From Pseudomonas sp. R28(2017) (lineage in GTDB: Bacteria > Pseudomonadota > Gammaproteobacteria > Pseudomonadales > Pseudomonadaceae), in contig NZ_NEHW01000005.1 in assembly GCF_002112505.1 (NCBI RefSeq), positions 310,001 through 374,000 of the forward strand: a stretch of DNA of 64,000 nt. The letters are read 5' to 3'. Positions 35,555 through 45,006 of this stretch are shown here, piece after piece (the stretch's first letter is position 1; every line of letters begins with the position of its first letter). The position numbers and the translations under genes were made by a program. The notes beneath the pieces were generated by a model, which did no database searches, was not told the origin of the DNA, and saw only the letters and a list, made by a program, of their open reading frames with translations.

Positions 35555-36846
35555 GGCCGCAACAGCGCCGCCGCCGCATCAGGGTTGGACGGGAAGTAGA
35601 AGTGCACGTAAGAGGCTGTCAGCCGGCCCAGTCGATACACCGCTTCGTTGCCCCGCCCGCCATTGGGGCTCAGGCCTCGCGCGATCGGCTCCAGCTCGGT
35701 GCTGGTCAGCGAGTGGTGGTAAGTGTGCCCGCGCAGGGTACCTTCCGGCAACTCCACGGCCTGCAGGGCCAGGGCCGCCAGGCGCTTCTGCATGGTCGCC
35801 TCCCCCGGCAGCAGGCCCAGCAGTCTTGCACGCTCGCCAGCGACGTCGGTCAGGGCATCGAGCAGGTACAGCATGCCGCCGCATTCGGCCAGCAACGGCT
35901 TGCCCTGGGCATGGTGGGCACGGATCGCTTCGCACATTGGTGTATTGGCAGCCAGTGCGTGGTGATGCAGCTCGGGGTAGCCTCCCGGCAGATACAGGCT
36001 GTCCACGGCCGGCAGCTCACGATCGTGCAGCGGCGAGAAGAACACCAGCTGTGCGCCCAGGTCACGCAGCAGGTCGAGGTTGGCGCCATAGGTAAAGGCG
36101 AACGCTTCGTCACGCGCCACACCAATGCGCACACCACTCAGCGACGCAGTAGACGCTTTCGGCTCAGGCGCGGCAAAGGCCACCGCCGGCGGCAAGGTGG
36201 CATCGCAACTGGCGCCGAGGGCTTCGGCGGCAGCATCCAGGCGGGCATCCAGGTCATTCAGCTCGCTGGCCTGGACCAGCCCAAGGTGGCGGCTGGGCAG
36301 CTCGATACCACGCTCGCGCGACAGCCCACCATACCAGCGCAGGCCCTCGGTCAGGCTGCCTTCGAGCAGTTGCGCGTGGCGCAGGCTACCGACCCGGTTG
36401 GCCAGCACGCCGGCGAACGGCAGGTCGGCCTGATAACGTGCCAGGCCCAGGGCCAGGGCGCCGAAGGTCTGGGCCATGGCCGTGCCGTCGATCACCGCCA
36501 GCACCGGCACGCCGAAGTGGCGGGCCAGGTCGGCGCTCGACGGGGTGCCGTCGAACAGGCCCATCACCCCTTCGATCAGGATCAGGTCGGCCTCCTCTGC
36601 AGCTTGCCACAGCAGCCGGCGGCTTTCTTCGGCACCGATCATCCACAGATCGAGCTGGTACACCGGCGCGCCGCTGGCCCGTTCAAGGATCATCGGGTCG
36701 AGGAAGTCAGGGCCGCACTTGAACACCCGGACCCTACGCCCAAGGTTGCGGTGCAGGCGGGCCAGGGCTGCGGTCACGGTGGTCTTGCCCTGGCCAGAGG
36801 CGGGTGCTGCGATCAGCACCGCCGGGCAGCTGCGCGCTTCACTCAC
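35551..36846 (-). CDS. cobB: Cobyrinate / hydrogenobyrinate a,c-diamide synthase
   Basis: 431 residues, the same two-domain plan as CobQ: P-loop APASGQGKTTVT near 13 and a C-terminal glutaminase domain with C322 (LLAECGGMLYL). It amidates carboxyls a and c. It starts at a GTG (36846) overlapping the cobO stop (GTGA), a coupling that supports this start. Confidence 0.95.
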   Translation of the reverse strand: MSEARSCPAVLIAAPASGQGKTTVTAALARLHRNLGRRVRVFKCGPDFLDPMILERASGAPVYQLDLWMIGAEESRRLLWQAAEEADLILIEGVMGLFDGTPSSADLARHFGVPVLAVIDGTAMAQTFGALALGLARYQADLPFAGVLANRVGSLRHAQLLEGSLTEGLRWYGGLSRERGIELPSRHLGLVQASELNDLDARLDAAAEALGASCDATLPPAVAFAAPEPKASTASLSGVRIGVARDEAFAFTYGANLDLLRDLGAQLVFFSPLHDRELPAVDSLYLPGGYPELHHHALAANTPMCEAIRAHHAQGKPLLAECGGMLYLLDALTDVAGERARLLGLLPGEATMQKRLAALALQAVELPEGTLRGHTYHHSLTSTELEPIARGLSPNGGRGNEAVYRLGRLTASYVHFYFPSNPDAAAALLRP

Positions 36847-37454
36847 AGTTCGACGCCCTTCTGCGCGCGAATGCCGGCCTGGAAGGCGTGCTTGAGCATG
36901 CCCATCTCGGTGACGGTGTCGGCCAGTTCGACCATTTCAGGCTTGGCTGCGCGGCCGGTGACGATCACGTGCTGCATCGGCGGCCGGGCCTGAATGTCAC
37001 TCAGCACCTGGTCGAGGTCCAGATAGCCGTGCTTGAGGGCGATGTTCAACTCGTCGAGCACCACAAACTGCACGCCCGGGTCTTGCAGCAGCTGGCGCGA
37101 TACCGCCCAGGCCGCTTCGGCGGCAGCGATGTCACGCTGGCGGTCCTGGGTCTCCCAGGTGAAGCCCTCGCCCATCACGTGGTAGCGCACCTGCTCGGGG
37201 AAGCGGCGGAAGAACAGCTCCTCGCCGGTGCTGTTGCGGCCCTTGATGAACTGCACCACACCGCACTGCATGCCATGGCCCAGGGCCCGGGCAAGCATGC
37301 CGAAGGCCGAACTGCTCTTGCCCTTGCCGTTGCCGGTGAGCACCAGCAGCAGCCCGCATTCGTTGGGGGAATTGGCGATGCGTTCGTCGATGACCGCCTT
37401 CTTGCGCTGCATGCGCGCCAGGTGGCGTTCGTCGCGTTCGGTGGATTCGCTCAT
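36843..37454 (-). CDS. cobO: Cob(I)yrinate a,c-diamide adenosyltransferase
   Basis: 203 residues of the CobA/CobO family. It attaches the adenosyl group to cobalt; P-loop GNGKGKS at 41-47, and FIKGRNSTGEE near 69. It is the first gene of the operon, 130 bases after the riboswitch. The ATG at 37454 begins MSESTERDERHLARMQRKK, and an upstream extension would run into the riboswitch leader. Confidence 0.95.
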   Translation of the reverse strand: MSESTERDERHLARMQRKKAVIDERIANSPNECGLLLVLTGNGKGKSSSAFGMLARALGHGMQCGVVQFIKGRNSTGEELFFRRFPEQVRYHVMGEGFTWETQDRQRDIAAAEAAWAVSRQLLQDPGVQFVVLDELNIALKHGYLDLDQVLSDIQARPPMQHVIVTGRAAKPEMVELADTVTEMGMLKHAFQAGIRAQKGVEL

Positions 37455-37584
37455 GAAGGGTTCTCCGCAGTCTGGCGCCACGCGAACGGCGGCGACAGGT
37501 AGTAGGCGAGCAGACGGAGAACGCGCAGGAGCCATGGCCGGAGCCACGGTGCACCGCGCATCACCCTCCGTGATGCCGTTGGCA

Positions 37585-37798
37585 GTATCAGGCCGGTCTC
37601 CGGGCTTGTGAGAGGGCCATTCGGCCCAGGCCTGCGCGCCTTCCCGGGTACCTGTACCCAGTGGCCCTGCGCGGCCGCTACTCACCTACCGTTGCGGGGG
37701 CAGCGCCGGAATCGCGCCATGCTGGCGACCACCGGCTTCCCAGTTTCACCCTGCCCAGTCTGGGCTGGCAGGGCACCTGAAACACGCCGCGAAGGTTA
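37585..37798 (-). promoter_or_regulatory. Cobalamin riboswitch
   Basis: Read on the minus strand, the leader has the conserved cobalamin-aptamer blocks in order: GGTGCCC, GGGTGAAACTGGGAAGCCGG, GCTGCCCCCGCAACGGTAGG, GGGAAGGCGC and the B12 box AAGCCCGGAGACCGGCC near its 3' end (about 37605-37589). Adenosylcobalamin binding should switch off the whole cobO-cobS operon. The remaining bases to cobO (37455-37584) would hold the expression platform. Confidence 0.95.
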
Positions 37799-37925
37799 GA
37801 GGGTTGCACGGGGAGCGTCAAATCGATATGCGGGGTGTCTGGCCTGGTTTTTGCGCCAGGGCATGAATCGAGCGCCGCCCGCGCGGCGCTCGATCTTACA
37901 GGCGCTACAAAAACACCGACAGACG

Positions 37926-38987
37926 CTACCCCCGGCGGAGCAACGCCAGCACCGCGTCGGTCACCTCGCGGGTGGTAGCCCTGCCGCCCAGGTCCGGCGT
38001 GTGCAGGCCACTCTCGGTCACCGCCTCGATGGCCGCCATCAGCTCACGCGCAGCGGCGGCCTCGCCCAGGTGCTCAAGCATCATTACCGCCGTCCAGAAG
38101 GTCGCGATCGGGTTGGCCACGCCCTTGCCGGTGATGTCGAAGGCCGAGCCGTGGATCGGTTCGAACATCGACGGGAATTCGCGGCTCGGGTTGAGGTTTG
38201 CAGTGGGCGCGATGCCCAGGCTACCAGACAGTGCGGCGGCCAGGTCGGAGAGGATGTCGGCATGCAGGTTGGTGGCCACCACCACATCCAGCTGCTCGGG
38301 CTTGAGCACCATGGTGGTGGTCACGGCATCCACCAGCTCACGGGTGGTGCGCACATCCGGGTAATCCTTGGCCACGTCCGCGAACACTTCATCCCACAAC
38401 ACCATGCCATGGCGCTGGGCGTTGGACTTGGTCACCAGGGTCAGGTGCTTCGCCGGGCGAGTGCGGGCCAGTTCGAAGGCGAAGCGGTGGATGCGCTCCA
38501 CGCCCACGCGGGTAAAGGTCGAGACCTCGGTGGCCACCTCGATCGGCAGCCCCGGGTGTACCCGGCCACCGCTGCCGGAGTATTCACCCTCGGAGTTCTC
38601 GCGCACGATCACCCAGTCGATTGCCTTGCCCTTGGCCAGCGGGCTGGTAACGCCAGGCAGCACACGCGCCGGGCGCACGTTGGCGTATTGGTCGAAACCC
38701 TGGCAGATCGGCAGGCGCAGGCCCCACAGGGACACATGGTCGGGCACTTGCTGGCTGCCCACGGCGCCGAAGAAGATGGCGTCGAAGGCCTTGAGCGACG
38801 CCAGGCCACCCTCGGGAATGTACTGGCCCTCACGCAGGTAGCGTTCCGAGCCCCAGTCGAAGTGCTGGACATCAATGCCGAAGGTACCGTGCCTGGCCGC
38901 CAGGGCCTGCAGCACTTCCACACCCGCCGCGATCACTTCGACGCCGATGCCGTCACCCGGGATGGCGGCGATCTTGTAATTGTTCAT
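37926..38987 (-). CDS. Tartrate / D-malate dehydrogenase (decarboxylating type)
   Basis: 353 residues of the isocitrate/isopropylmalate dehydrogenase family: IPGDGIGVEV at the start, the RENSEGEY substrate loop near 130 and HGSAFDI near 281. RENSEGEY and the gene's pairing with a DmlR-like LysR regulator fit TtuC/DmlA, which oxidise tartrate or D-malate with NAD, rather than LeuB. The ATG at 38987 is at MNNYKIAAIPG. It is divergent from the LysR gene at 39108. Confidence 0.87.
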   Translation of the reverse strand: MNNYKIAAIPGDGIGVEVIAAGVEVLQALAARHGTFGIDVQHFDWGSERYLREGQYIPEGGLASLKAFDAIFFGAVGSQQVPDHVSLWGLRLPICQGFDQYANVRPARVLPGVTSPLAKGKAIDWVIVRENSEGEYSGSGGRVHPGLPIEVATEVSTFTRVGVERIHRFAFELARTRPAKHLTLVTKSNAQRHGMVLWDEVFADVAKDYPDVRTTRELVDAVTTTMVLKPEQLDVVVATNLHADILSDLAAALSGSLGIAPTANLNPSREFPSMFEPIHGSAFDITGKGVANPIATFWTAVMMLEHLGEAAAARELMAAIEAVTESGLHTPDLGGRATTREVTDAVLALLRRG

Positions 38988-39071
38988 GTCTCGACTCCCA
39001 TGCTGTTGTGGCCCGCCGGGCTTGTGCCTGCGGGGATGGGGCGAGTATATGTAGTGAAACCAGGGCAGCAG

Positions 39072-39108
39072 TTAACCCTGCATCACCTCTTAAGTAACCG
39101 TGGGTTAA
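39072..39108. promoter_or_regulatory. Inverted repeat in the dehydrogenase/LysR spacer
   Basis: TTAACCC (39072-39078) and GGGTTAA (39102-39108) form a perfect 7-base inverted repeat 23 bases apart, in the 120-base divergent spacer. It is a good candidate for the LysR binding region controlling both genes. Confidence 0.55.
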
Positions 39109-40028
39109 TGATGAATCCGACACAGGACCTGGGCTTCTTCCACCTGCTGGCCAAGCAAGGCAGCCTGGCCGCCACGGCCCGTGAACTGGGCGTGACACCC
39201 CCTGCGGTGAGCAAGCGCCTGGCCGCGCTGGAAGCACGCCTGGGCATTCGCCTGGTCAACCGCACCACCCGCTCCATGAGCTTGACCGCCGAGGGCGAGC
39301 TGTACTTCGCCCATGCGGCGCGGATCCTCGCCCAGGTCGACGAAGTGGAACAGTTGATCGGCCAGCACCGCGCCGAACCCAAGGGGCTGATCCGGGTCAA
39401 CGCGTCGCTGGGCTTCGGCCGCCGCTACATCGGCCCGGCACTGGCCGACTTCTATGCCCGCCACCCCGACATCGAGGTGCAGTTGGAGATCAGCGACCAT
39501 CCGCTGGACCTGGCCAGCCATGGCTTCGACCTGGGCATCCGTTTCGGCAGCCTGCCGGATGCATCCTTCCACGCCCGCAAGATCGCCTCCAACCGCCGCT
39601 TGCTGTGCGCCTCCCCGCTGTACCTGGAGAAGCACGGCACGCCGCAGAAGCTGACGGACCTGAGCCAGCACAACTGCATTTTCCTGCGCCAGAACGAATC
39701 GCCCTATGGCGTGTGGACCTTCACCAATGGCGGCCGTACCCAGAACATCAAGGTGCGCGGGGCATTAAGCTGCAATGACGGCGAGGTGGCGCTGAACTGG
39801 GCATTGCAGGGCCACGGCATCCTGCTGCGCGCCGAATGGGACATCGCCCGCTACGTGCGCAGCGGGCGCTTGCGCCTGTTATTGGAGGACCAGACACCCA
39901 CCCGCGCCGATGTCTATGCCGTTTACCCGCAGCAATTGCACCTCTCGGCACGCGTACGGCGCCTGATCGACTTTCTCATCGAACGCTTTGAACGCATCGA
40001 CCATCTCGACCTGGAAGACGTGACCTGA
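39108..40028 (+). CDS. LysR-family regulator (DmlR-like)
   Basis: 306 residues. Winged helix at about 1-62 (SLAATARELGVTPPAVSKRLAALE) and a LysR effector domain. Two ATGs are adjacent (39108 and 39111). A longer open frame extends upstream through the dehydrogenase gene, but it is antisense to that gene and starts without a ribosome site. The divergent arrangement indicates that it controls the tartrate/malate dehydrogenase. Confidence 0.9.
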   Translation: MMNPTQDLGFFHLLAKQGSLAATARELGVTPPAVSKRLAALEARLGIRLVNRTTRSMSLTAEGELYFAHAARILAQVDEVEQLIGQHRAEPKGLIRVNASLGFGRRYIGPALADFYARHPDIEVQLEISDHPLDLASHGFDLGIRFGSLPDASFHARKIASNRRLLCASPLYLEKHGTPQKLTDLSQHNCIFLRQNESPYGVWTFTNGGRTQNIKVRGALSCNDGEVALNWALQGHGILLRAEWDIARYVRSGRLRLLLEDQTPTRADVYAVYPQQLHLSARVRRLIDFLIERFERIDHLDLEDVT

Positions 40029-40040
40029 GCGCGTGCGCCG

Positions 40041-42587
40041 TCATGCCGGGAAGAATCGCTGTGGCAGTTGCGCCGATTTGAACTGCGCCCGATAGGCAGC
40101 AAGGTCGAAAGCAAGGCCGGTACGCAAGTCGTGAATCGGCCCGGAAGCAGGCGCGTCGATCTGCCTGAGCGTGACCTTGATGAAACGGTAGTGCTCACCA
40201 TAGACCTGCTCCAGGCCATCAATGCGAAAGTAGTTGCCAGGCAGGAACATCGACTCCGCTTCATCCCAGTAGATGGAGAATGCACTGACCGGCGTCGCAT
40301 CGCGATAAGCCCCGGCTTGCAGTTCGAACACCACTGAACTGTCATCGAACAACCCCGGCAACCCGCCTGGAGCCTCGGCGAAAGGCAAGGAAGCGAATTC
40401 GGCAACCTTGTAGGGATTTTCGGTAAATGAAGTGAAATCGGTGTTCACCAGCACATCACCGAGCCGCAGATGGCCATTGCGATAGAACTCGCCGCTGGTC
40501 CCTCGCGAGCGGTGCCCACCGCGATAGAGCGTGACTTCGTTGCTCTTGGGCAGTTGCCCGAGGCTATCGGCCAGATCGTTTATATAGCTGTCTTCATCGC
40601 CGTATTTGTAGATACCTGAGCGGAAAACATCATTTACCCTCGATTCGTCACTGGTGTAGTACTCGATCAGGACATTGAAGTATTCGTTGCCGTAGCGATA
40701 CGAGTAGTTGGGCCGGCCATCCACCATGACGCACTCCAGCCCGTTGGCATCGATGGCGGGGGCCTGGCCGCGCTGGAGTTCGGCCACCGACCAGTGCTTG
40801 AGCAACGCTTTCTGCCGTTGCAGGGCACGGCTGGAAAGGCGCTTGCTCTGTTCTGCATTGATGGATGTATAGGTATCCCAGAATGAAGACGATGTGCTGT
40901 TCATGCCTTCCACTTCGGGTGGCACACCGCCGGCCAGCCGCGGCGATTGCAACAGTTCCCACTCGCCAAATTCATTCAGGCGCACAGGCCGCAACGGGCC
41001 GAAAGCAAACGGATTGTCTGCCGGTACCACCAGCCACACCTCGAGTTCATGGCTGTAGCGCACCCGGTAGGTAAAGCCGTTGAGCTCGATCCAGCAGCTG
41101 CCGTCCGCCCGGACCCTGATGCCTTGCAAGCGCCCGGTACGCGCCGCCACGGTATCGGGCAGTCGATTGCTTTCCTGCCCCTGCAGAGGCAAGGTGGCGG
41201 ACTCCACGACCTCCCAGTCCTCCACGACGACACCTTGCTCATGGGGCGGTGACGGGTAGGCCAAGGCCGTCAGGGTCGACTGGAAACCGATATCGATCAT
41301 GTTCAAGGTGGCGAAGATGCTTTCGACCATGGCCGAGCGCAGGGCGTCCTTGCGCCCCTGCTCATCCACGGCATGCAACGCCTCATCGACATCCAGCCCG
41401 ACCTTGCCGATGCTGGCGCCGAGCAGGATCAGCGACATGGGCCACCCCAATGGCGCAAGCCCGCCGAACACGCCCAGAAATGCCGACAGATAACTGCTGC
41501 ACATCGCCTTGCGCAGCCTGCTGTTGTCCTGCAGCAGCAGGGCATTGCGGCGCATTTCCTCGGCGGCCTGGCTGGCCAGCCAGGCAAAGAGGCTGGAATC
41601 AAGTCGGCGCTTGAACAGCGACAAGGCGATCAACCCGGCCTGATCCGTCCGGCTATCAGCAATGCCATGCAGGTGAACGCGAATCAGCTGGTTGACGGCC
41701 CTGTCGCGCGGGTTGCTGTGGCAACCTTCGATGAACGCCTCCAGTGTCGCCGCCGCCTGCAGTTGCTCTCGCAACCAACTGGCCATCATCAGCTCGGAAT
41801 CAAACCCTTTGAGCGCTTCAGTGGCCCATGGCAGGTAGGCCATGGTCCGGCCATCCTCGGCCTGAAAGGTGAACAGCCCGCCCCTGTCTCCCTCGCCGAA
41901 CACATAACGGTCTATCGCCAGGGCATTGCTTGAGCTGCCACGCTCAAGCTTGGCCAATGTCGGCAGTTCACCTTCGCTGAGATCATCAGCCACCATGGCG
42001 CGCAAACGCTGCCAATCGAGCCTGCTGATGTTGCCGTCGCGCAATACCTTTGCCCCCTGCCCCAGCAGGTTGATCTTGGCAAGCACGGCGAAACGGGCGT
42101 CGTTGGCGGACCAGAACCGTTCCACCTGTTCACGGAAAAGCACCGCGAAATCCAACGTCCACAAGGCCTTCTGCACATCGCTGCCCAGCATCCGGACTTC
42201 GTTTCGTTCGTCGTACTCAGCGGCATGCGGCCCCTGAAAATAAAAGCCCCCCACCTGATCGAGCTGGTCGGATGCGTCCTGGAAATGCAGGTCGAATCGC
42301 TCGATCACCAGTTCAGTCATCACCATCGACTTCTGAGGCGGCCCACTGTGGCGCCAGCCCGTGAAGCTGGTGCTACTGGAGCTTTCGGTATTGAACTGGT
42401 GCCACCAGACGAACCGGGGATCCAACTGCCTGCCGGTATGCCTGAGCATGATCTGCTGCGCTTGCTCGCTCGCCAGCAGGAAAGGGTCGGGGTAATCACC
42501 CAGCAGCTCATCTACCAGGAGCACCAGGGGGCGCCCGGCGTCCAGTGCCGCAAGGCTGCGATTCATGCGTTGCTCGATTGTGCTCAT
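40041..42587 (-). CDS. Large putative toxin: dermonecrotic-toxin-like N-terminus with C-terminal ADP-ribosyltransferase
   Basis: 848 residues, no classical signal peptide. The first two thirds resemble the long Pseudomonas proteins with a DUF6543 (dermonecrotic toxin N-terminal) region, including a hydrophobic stretch at about 367-398 that could insert in membranes. The C-terminal about 170 residues carry the R-S-ExE triad of mono-ADP-ribosyltransferases: R689 in VTLYRGG, S720 in FTSFT and E776-x-E778 in DEAESMFLPGNYFRI. So it probably transfers ADP-ribose to a host or competitor target. The ATG at 42587 follows GGAG. No secretion or immunity gene is obvious next door. The gene looks less GC-rich than its neighbours by eye. 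Confidence 0.65.
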   Translation of the reverse strand: MSTIEQRMNRSLAALDAGRPLVLLVDELLGDYPDPFLLASEQAQQIMLRHTGRQLDPRFVWWHQFNTESSSSTSFTGWRHSGPPQKSMVMTELVIERFDLHFQDASDQLDQVGGFYFQGPHAAEYDERNEVRMLGSDVQKALWTLDFAVLFREQVERFWSANDARFAVLAKINLLGQGAKVLRDGNISRLDWQRLRAMVADDLSEGELPTLAKLERGSSSNALAIDRYVFGEGDRGGLFTFQAEDGRTMAYLPWATEALKGFDSELMMASWLREQLQAAATLEAFIEGCHSNPRDRAVNQLIRVHLHGIADSRTDQAGLIALSLFKRRLDSSLFAWLASQAAEEMRRNALLLQDNSRLRKAMCSSYLSAFLGVFGGLAPLGWPMSLILLGASIGKVGLDVDEALHAVDEQGRKDALRSAMVESIFATLNMIDIGFQSTLTALAYPSPPHEQGVVVEDWEVVESATLPLQGQESNRLPDTVAARTGRLQGIRVRADGSCWIELNGFTYRVRYSHELEVWLVVPADNPFAFGPLRPVRLNEFGEWELLQSPRLAGGVPPEVEGMNSTSSSFWDTYTSINAEQSKRLSSRALQRQKALLKHWSVAELQRGQAPAIDANGLECVMVDGRPNYSYRYGNEYFNVLIEYYTSDESRVNDVFRSGIYKYGDEDSYINDLADSLGQLPKSNEVTLYRGGHRSRGTSGEFYRNGHLRLGDVLVNTDFTSFTENPYKVAEFASLPFAEAPGGLPGLFDDSSVVFELQAGAYRDATPVSAFSIYWDEAESMFLPGNYFRIDGLEQVYGEHYRFIKVTLRQIDAPASGPIHDLRTGLAFDLAAYRAQFKSAQLPQRFFPA

Positions 42588-42709
42588 GGCCTCTCCAGGC
42601 GGTTGCATTCGGGCAACCAGCCTGGCACCGCCGAGCGAGGGCATTGAGGTAGATGTATGCTGCCGTCGGCGCAATCGGCCGCTCAGGGCAGTGGGGCGTT
42701 ACACGAGGC

Positions 42710-43243
42710 TCAGCGGTTTTGCGCCAGGTTGCCCTGCGGGATGACCCGCTTGGCCTGCAGGTAGGCTTTGGACCAGTAGCTGTTGGACAGGTAATCCAGG
42801 CGTACCGTGCCACCTGTGCGAGGGGCATGCACGAAGCGCCCTTCGCCCACGTAGATGCCGGCATGGCTGACCTGCGAGCCACCACCGGTGGCGAAGAACA
42901 CCAGGTCACCCGACTGCAGCGAGTTGATGTCCACGGTGGGCGCGCGCATGACGATCATTTCACGCGTCGAGCGCGGCAGGCTGATGCCCGCCGCATCGCG
43001 GTACACGTAACCGATCAGGCCGCTGCAGTCGAAGCCGGAGTCCGGCGTGTTGCCACCCCAGCGATACGGCGTGCCGACCAGGCCGATCGCGCGCATCAGC
43101 ACGTCATCGGCGAGCGGCGAGCCTTCGGGCTGGCTGTAGGTAATCTGCGGCTGCACCACAGGAGCCGGTGCCGGAGCACGGCTGGAGCAGGCGGCAAGCA
43201 ATGCCACCAGGGAAAGGAATGCGAAGCGCGCCATCATCGCCAT
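42710..43243 (-). CDS. NlpC/P60 lipoprotein, peptidoglycan endopeptidase
   Basis: 177 residues. Lipoprotein signal with the lipobox cysteine C19 (LLAACSS), so membrane-anchored in the envelope. The NlpC/P60 catalytic triad is C73 (FDCSGL), H127 (SHAGIYVG) and H139 (VHAP). It would cut peptide cross-links in peptidoglycan, like Spr/MepS. It is one of two tandem paralogues, 138 bases apart. Confidence 0.92.
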   Translation of the reverse strand: MAMMARFAFLSLVALLAACSSRAPAPAPVVQPQITYSQPEGSPLADDVLMRAIGLVGTPYRWGGNTPDSGFDCSGLIGYVYRDAAGISLPRSTREMIVMRAPTVDINSLQSGDLVFFATGGGSQVSHAGIYVGEGRFVHAPRTGGTVRLDYLSNSYWSKAYLQAKRVIPQGNLAQNR

Positions 43244-43381
43244 GGCCAGAACTTCCTGTCTGAGACCGAACGGCCGCAGCCGAAAAGAGTTGAGAATTTA
43301 GATTAGACGCTTTCTGTAAATGCGCACGGCGGCGAGCTTTTTACAAGCTACGCCGCCGTGGCAGGGTACATCATTTTGATA

Positions 43382-44020
43382 TCAGTTGCGCGCGATATTG
43401 GTGGTCGGCGCCATGGCCAAGGCACGCTTGGCTTCGATGAAGGTCTTGCTCCAGTAGCGATCACCGAGGCTGTCGATGCGTACACCACCGCTGCGGCGGC
43501 TGCTGGAGTGGATGAACTGATTGTCACCCAGGTAGATGCCGGCATGGCTGACACGGCCACGGCCATTGGTGCTGAAGAACAGCAGGTCACCGGGCTTGAG
43601 CTTGTTGCGAGCCACCTTCGGTGCATCGACGTTGATCATTTCGCGGGTCGAGCGCGGCAGGTTCATGCCGGCCTCTTCGCGGAACAGGTAGCCGATGAAA
43701 CCGCTGCAGTCGAAACCGGAGGCTTCCGAAGTACCGCCGAAGCGGTAGCGGGTGCCGATCAGCGACATGCCGCGCTCGAGGATGCTGTCTGCCAGCACCG
43801 GGAGCTGATAAGGCTTGCTGCTGGAGAAGGCCTCCAGGTCATCTTCGGTGGCCTGTTCTTCTTCGCCGAAGACCGACGATGGCGAAGCCTTGGCCTTGTT
43901 GACCGATTGCGAGGCAACCGGGGTGTGATCCTGGGGCTGGGAAACCGGGCCTTGAGCCGCGCAGCCAAAAAGCAGGGTCACGAGTGCGAGTGGCACGAGG
44001 GGTGCGAAGCGCTTCAGCAT
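43382..44020 (-). CDS. NlpC/P60 lipoprotein, peptidoglycan endopeptidase (paralogue)
   Basis: 212 residues from the ATG at 44020; a GTG two codons earlier is possible. Lipobox LLFGCAA, then a linker of about 50 residues absent from its neighbour, then the NlpC/P60 core with FDCSGF, SHAGIYLG and IHSS. The core is clearly homologous to the 42710 gene, indicating an old duplication. The hda gene lies upstream, 128 bases away. Confidence 0.92.
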   Translation of the reverse strand: MLKRFAPLVPLALVTLLFGCAAQGPVSQPQDHTPVASQSVNKAKASPSSVFGEEEQATEDDLEAFSSSKPYQLPVLADSILERGMSLIGTRYRFGGTSEASGFDCSGFIGYLFREEAGMNLPRSTREMINVDAPKVARNKLKPGDLLFFSTNGRGRVSHAGIYLGDNQFIHSSSRRSGGVRIDSLGDRYWSKTFIEAKRALAMAPTTNIARN

Positions 44021-44147
44021 GGGCACGACCGTGTCTGTAATCCTTTAGAAGGGTGAAACTATGCCCTCTATCATGGCCATTTGCAAATTTTATCGAAAAA
44101 GATGTGACTTTTTTGTTTTGCCCCTCAAAGCCCTGTGTTTACGGGGC

Positions 44148-44855
44148 TTACCAGCCGAGGGTTTCCTTCAGGAAAGGGATGGTGAGCTTGCGCTGGGCCT
44201 GCAGGGAGGCCTGGTCGAGGCGTTCGAGCAGGTCGAACAGCGCACTCATGCTGCGCGTGCCCCGGGTCAGGATGAAATGGCCGACTTCATCGGTCAGGTG
44301 CAAGCCGCGGCGCGAGGCCCGCAGTTGCAGGGCCCGCAGCTTGTCTTCGTCGGACAGGCCGCGCATCTGGAAGACCAGGGCCAGGGTCAGGCGAGACTTG
44401 AGGTCGGGCAGCTTGATCGGCAGTTCACGGGGCGAGGCCGAAGCGGCCAGCAACAGGCGGCGGCCGCTGTCACGCAGGCGGTTGAACAGGTGGAACATCG
44501 CCTCTTCCCAGTCTGCCTTGCCGGCGATCACATGCAGGTCGTCGATGCACACCAGCTCGTACTGAGCCAGGTAATCGAGCAGTTCCACACCACGATCGAG
44601 CAATTGCGCCAACGGCAGGTACACCGCAGGCTCGCCACGCTGCTGGAAGCGATGGGTGGCCGCCTGCAGCAGGTGGCTGCGACCAACGCCCTGTTTGCCC
44701 CACAGATAGATGAGGCTCTCGGTCCAGCCAGCGTCGGCTTCGCAAAGCCGCTCGACATAGCCCAACGCCGCGGCATTGGCGCCCGGATAGTAGTTGATGA
44801 AGGTGGCGTCATCGCGCAGGCGCACACCCAGGGGCAACTGGATCGGTGGTTTCAT
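44148..44855 (-). CDS. hda: DnaA inactivator Hda
   Basis: 235 residues. It acts with the DNA-loaded sliding clamp to promote ATP hydrolysis by DnaA after initiation. N-terminal clamp-binding motif QLPLGV (6-11), a degenerate Walker A (GKQGVGRSHLL near 53) and Walker B ELVCIDDLH are seen; no DNA-binding domain IV, which separates it from DnaA. It is 152 bases downstream of the PerM gene, as in many gammaproteobacteria. Confidence 0.94.
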   Translation of the reverse strand: MKPPIQLPLGVRLRDDATFINYYPGANAAALGYVERLCEADAGWTESLIYLWGKQGVGRSHLLQAATHRFQQRGEPAVYLPLAQLLDRGVELLDYLAQYELVCIDDLHVIAGKADWEEAMFHLFNRLRDSGRRLLLAASASPRELPIKLPDLKSRLTLALVFQMRGLSDEDKLRALQLRASRRGLHLTDEVGHFILTRGTRSMSALFDLLERLDQASLQAQRKLTIPFLKETLGW

Positions 44856-45006
44856 GCTCGCGGGCGGTCGACGGGACCGCAGGGGGCCTTTGGTGAACAA
44901 TGTGCAAAGTCTATACCCGCATCGCAGGGCGCACAATCATGCAGGCGGATAGCACAAGTAAAATCAACGAGTTGCGCTGCTGCGGGGCTGCATTGCAGCC
45001 CCACCC

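Noticed and set aside
37851..40028. A 725-codon plus-strand frame ending in the LysR gene
   Set aside because: Its first 420 codons are antisense to the well-conserved dehydrogenase; only the part from 39108 is LysR-like.
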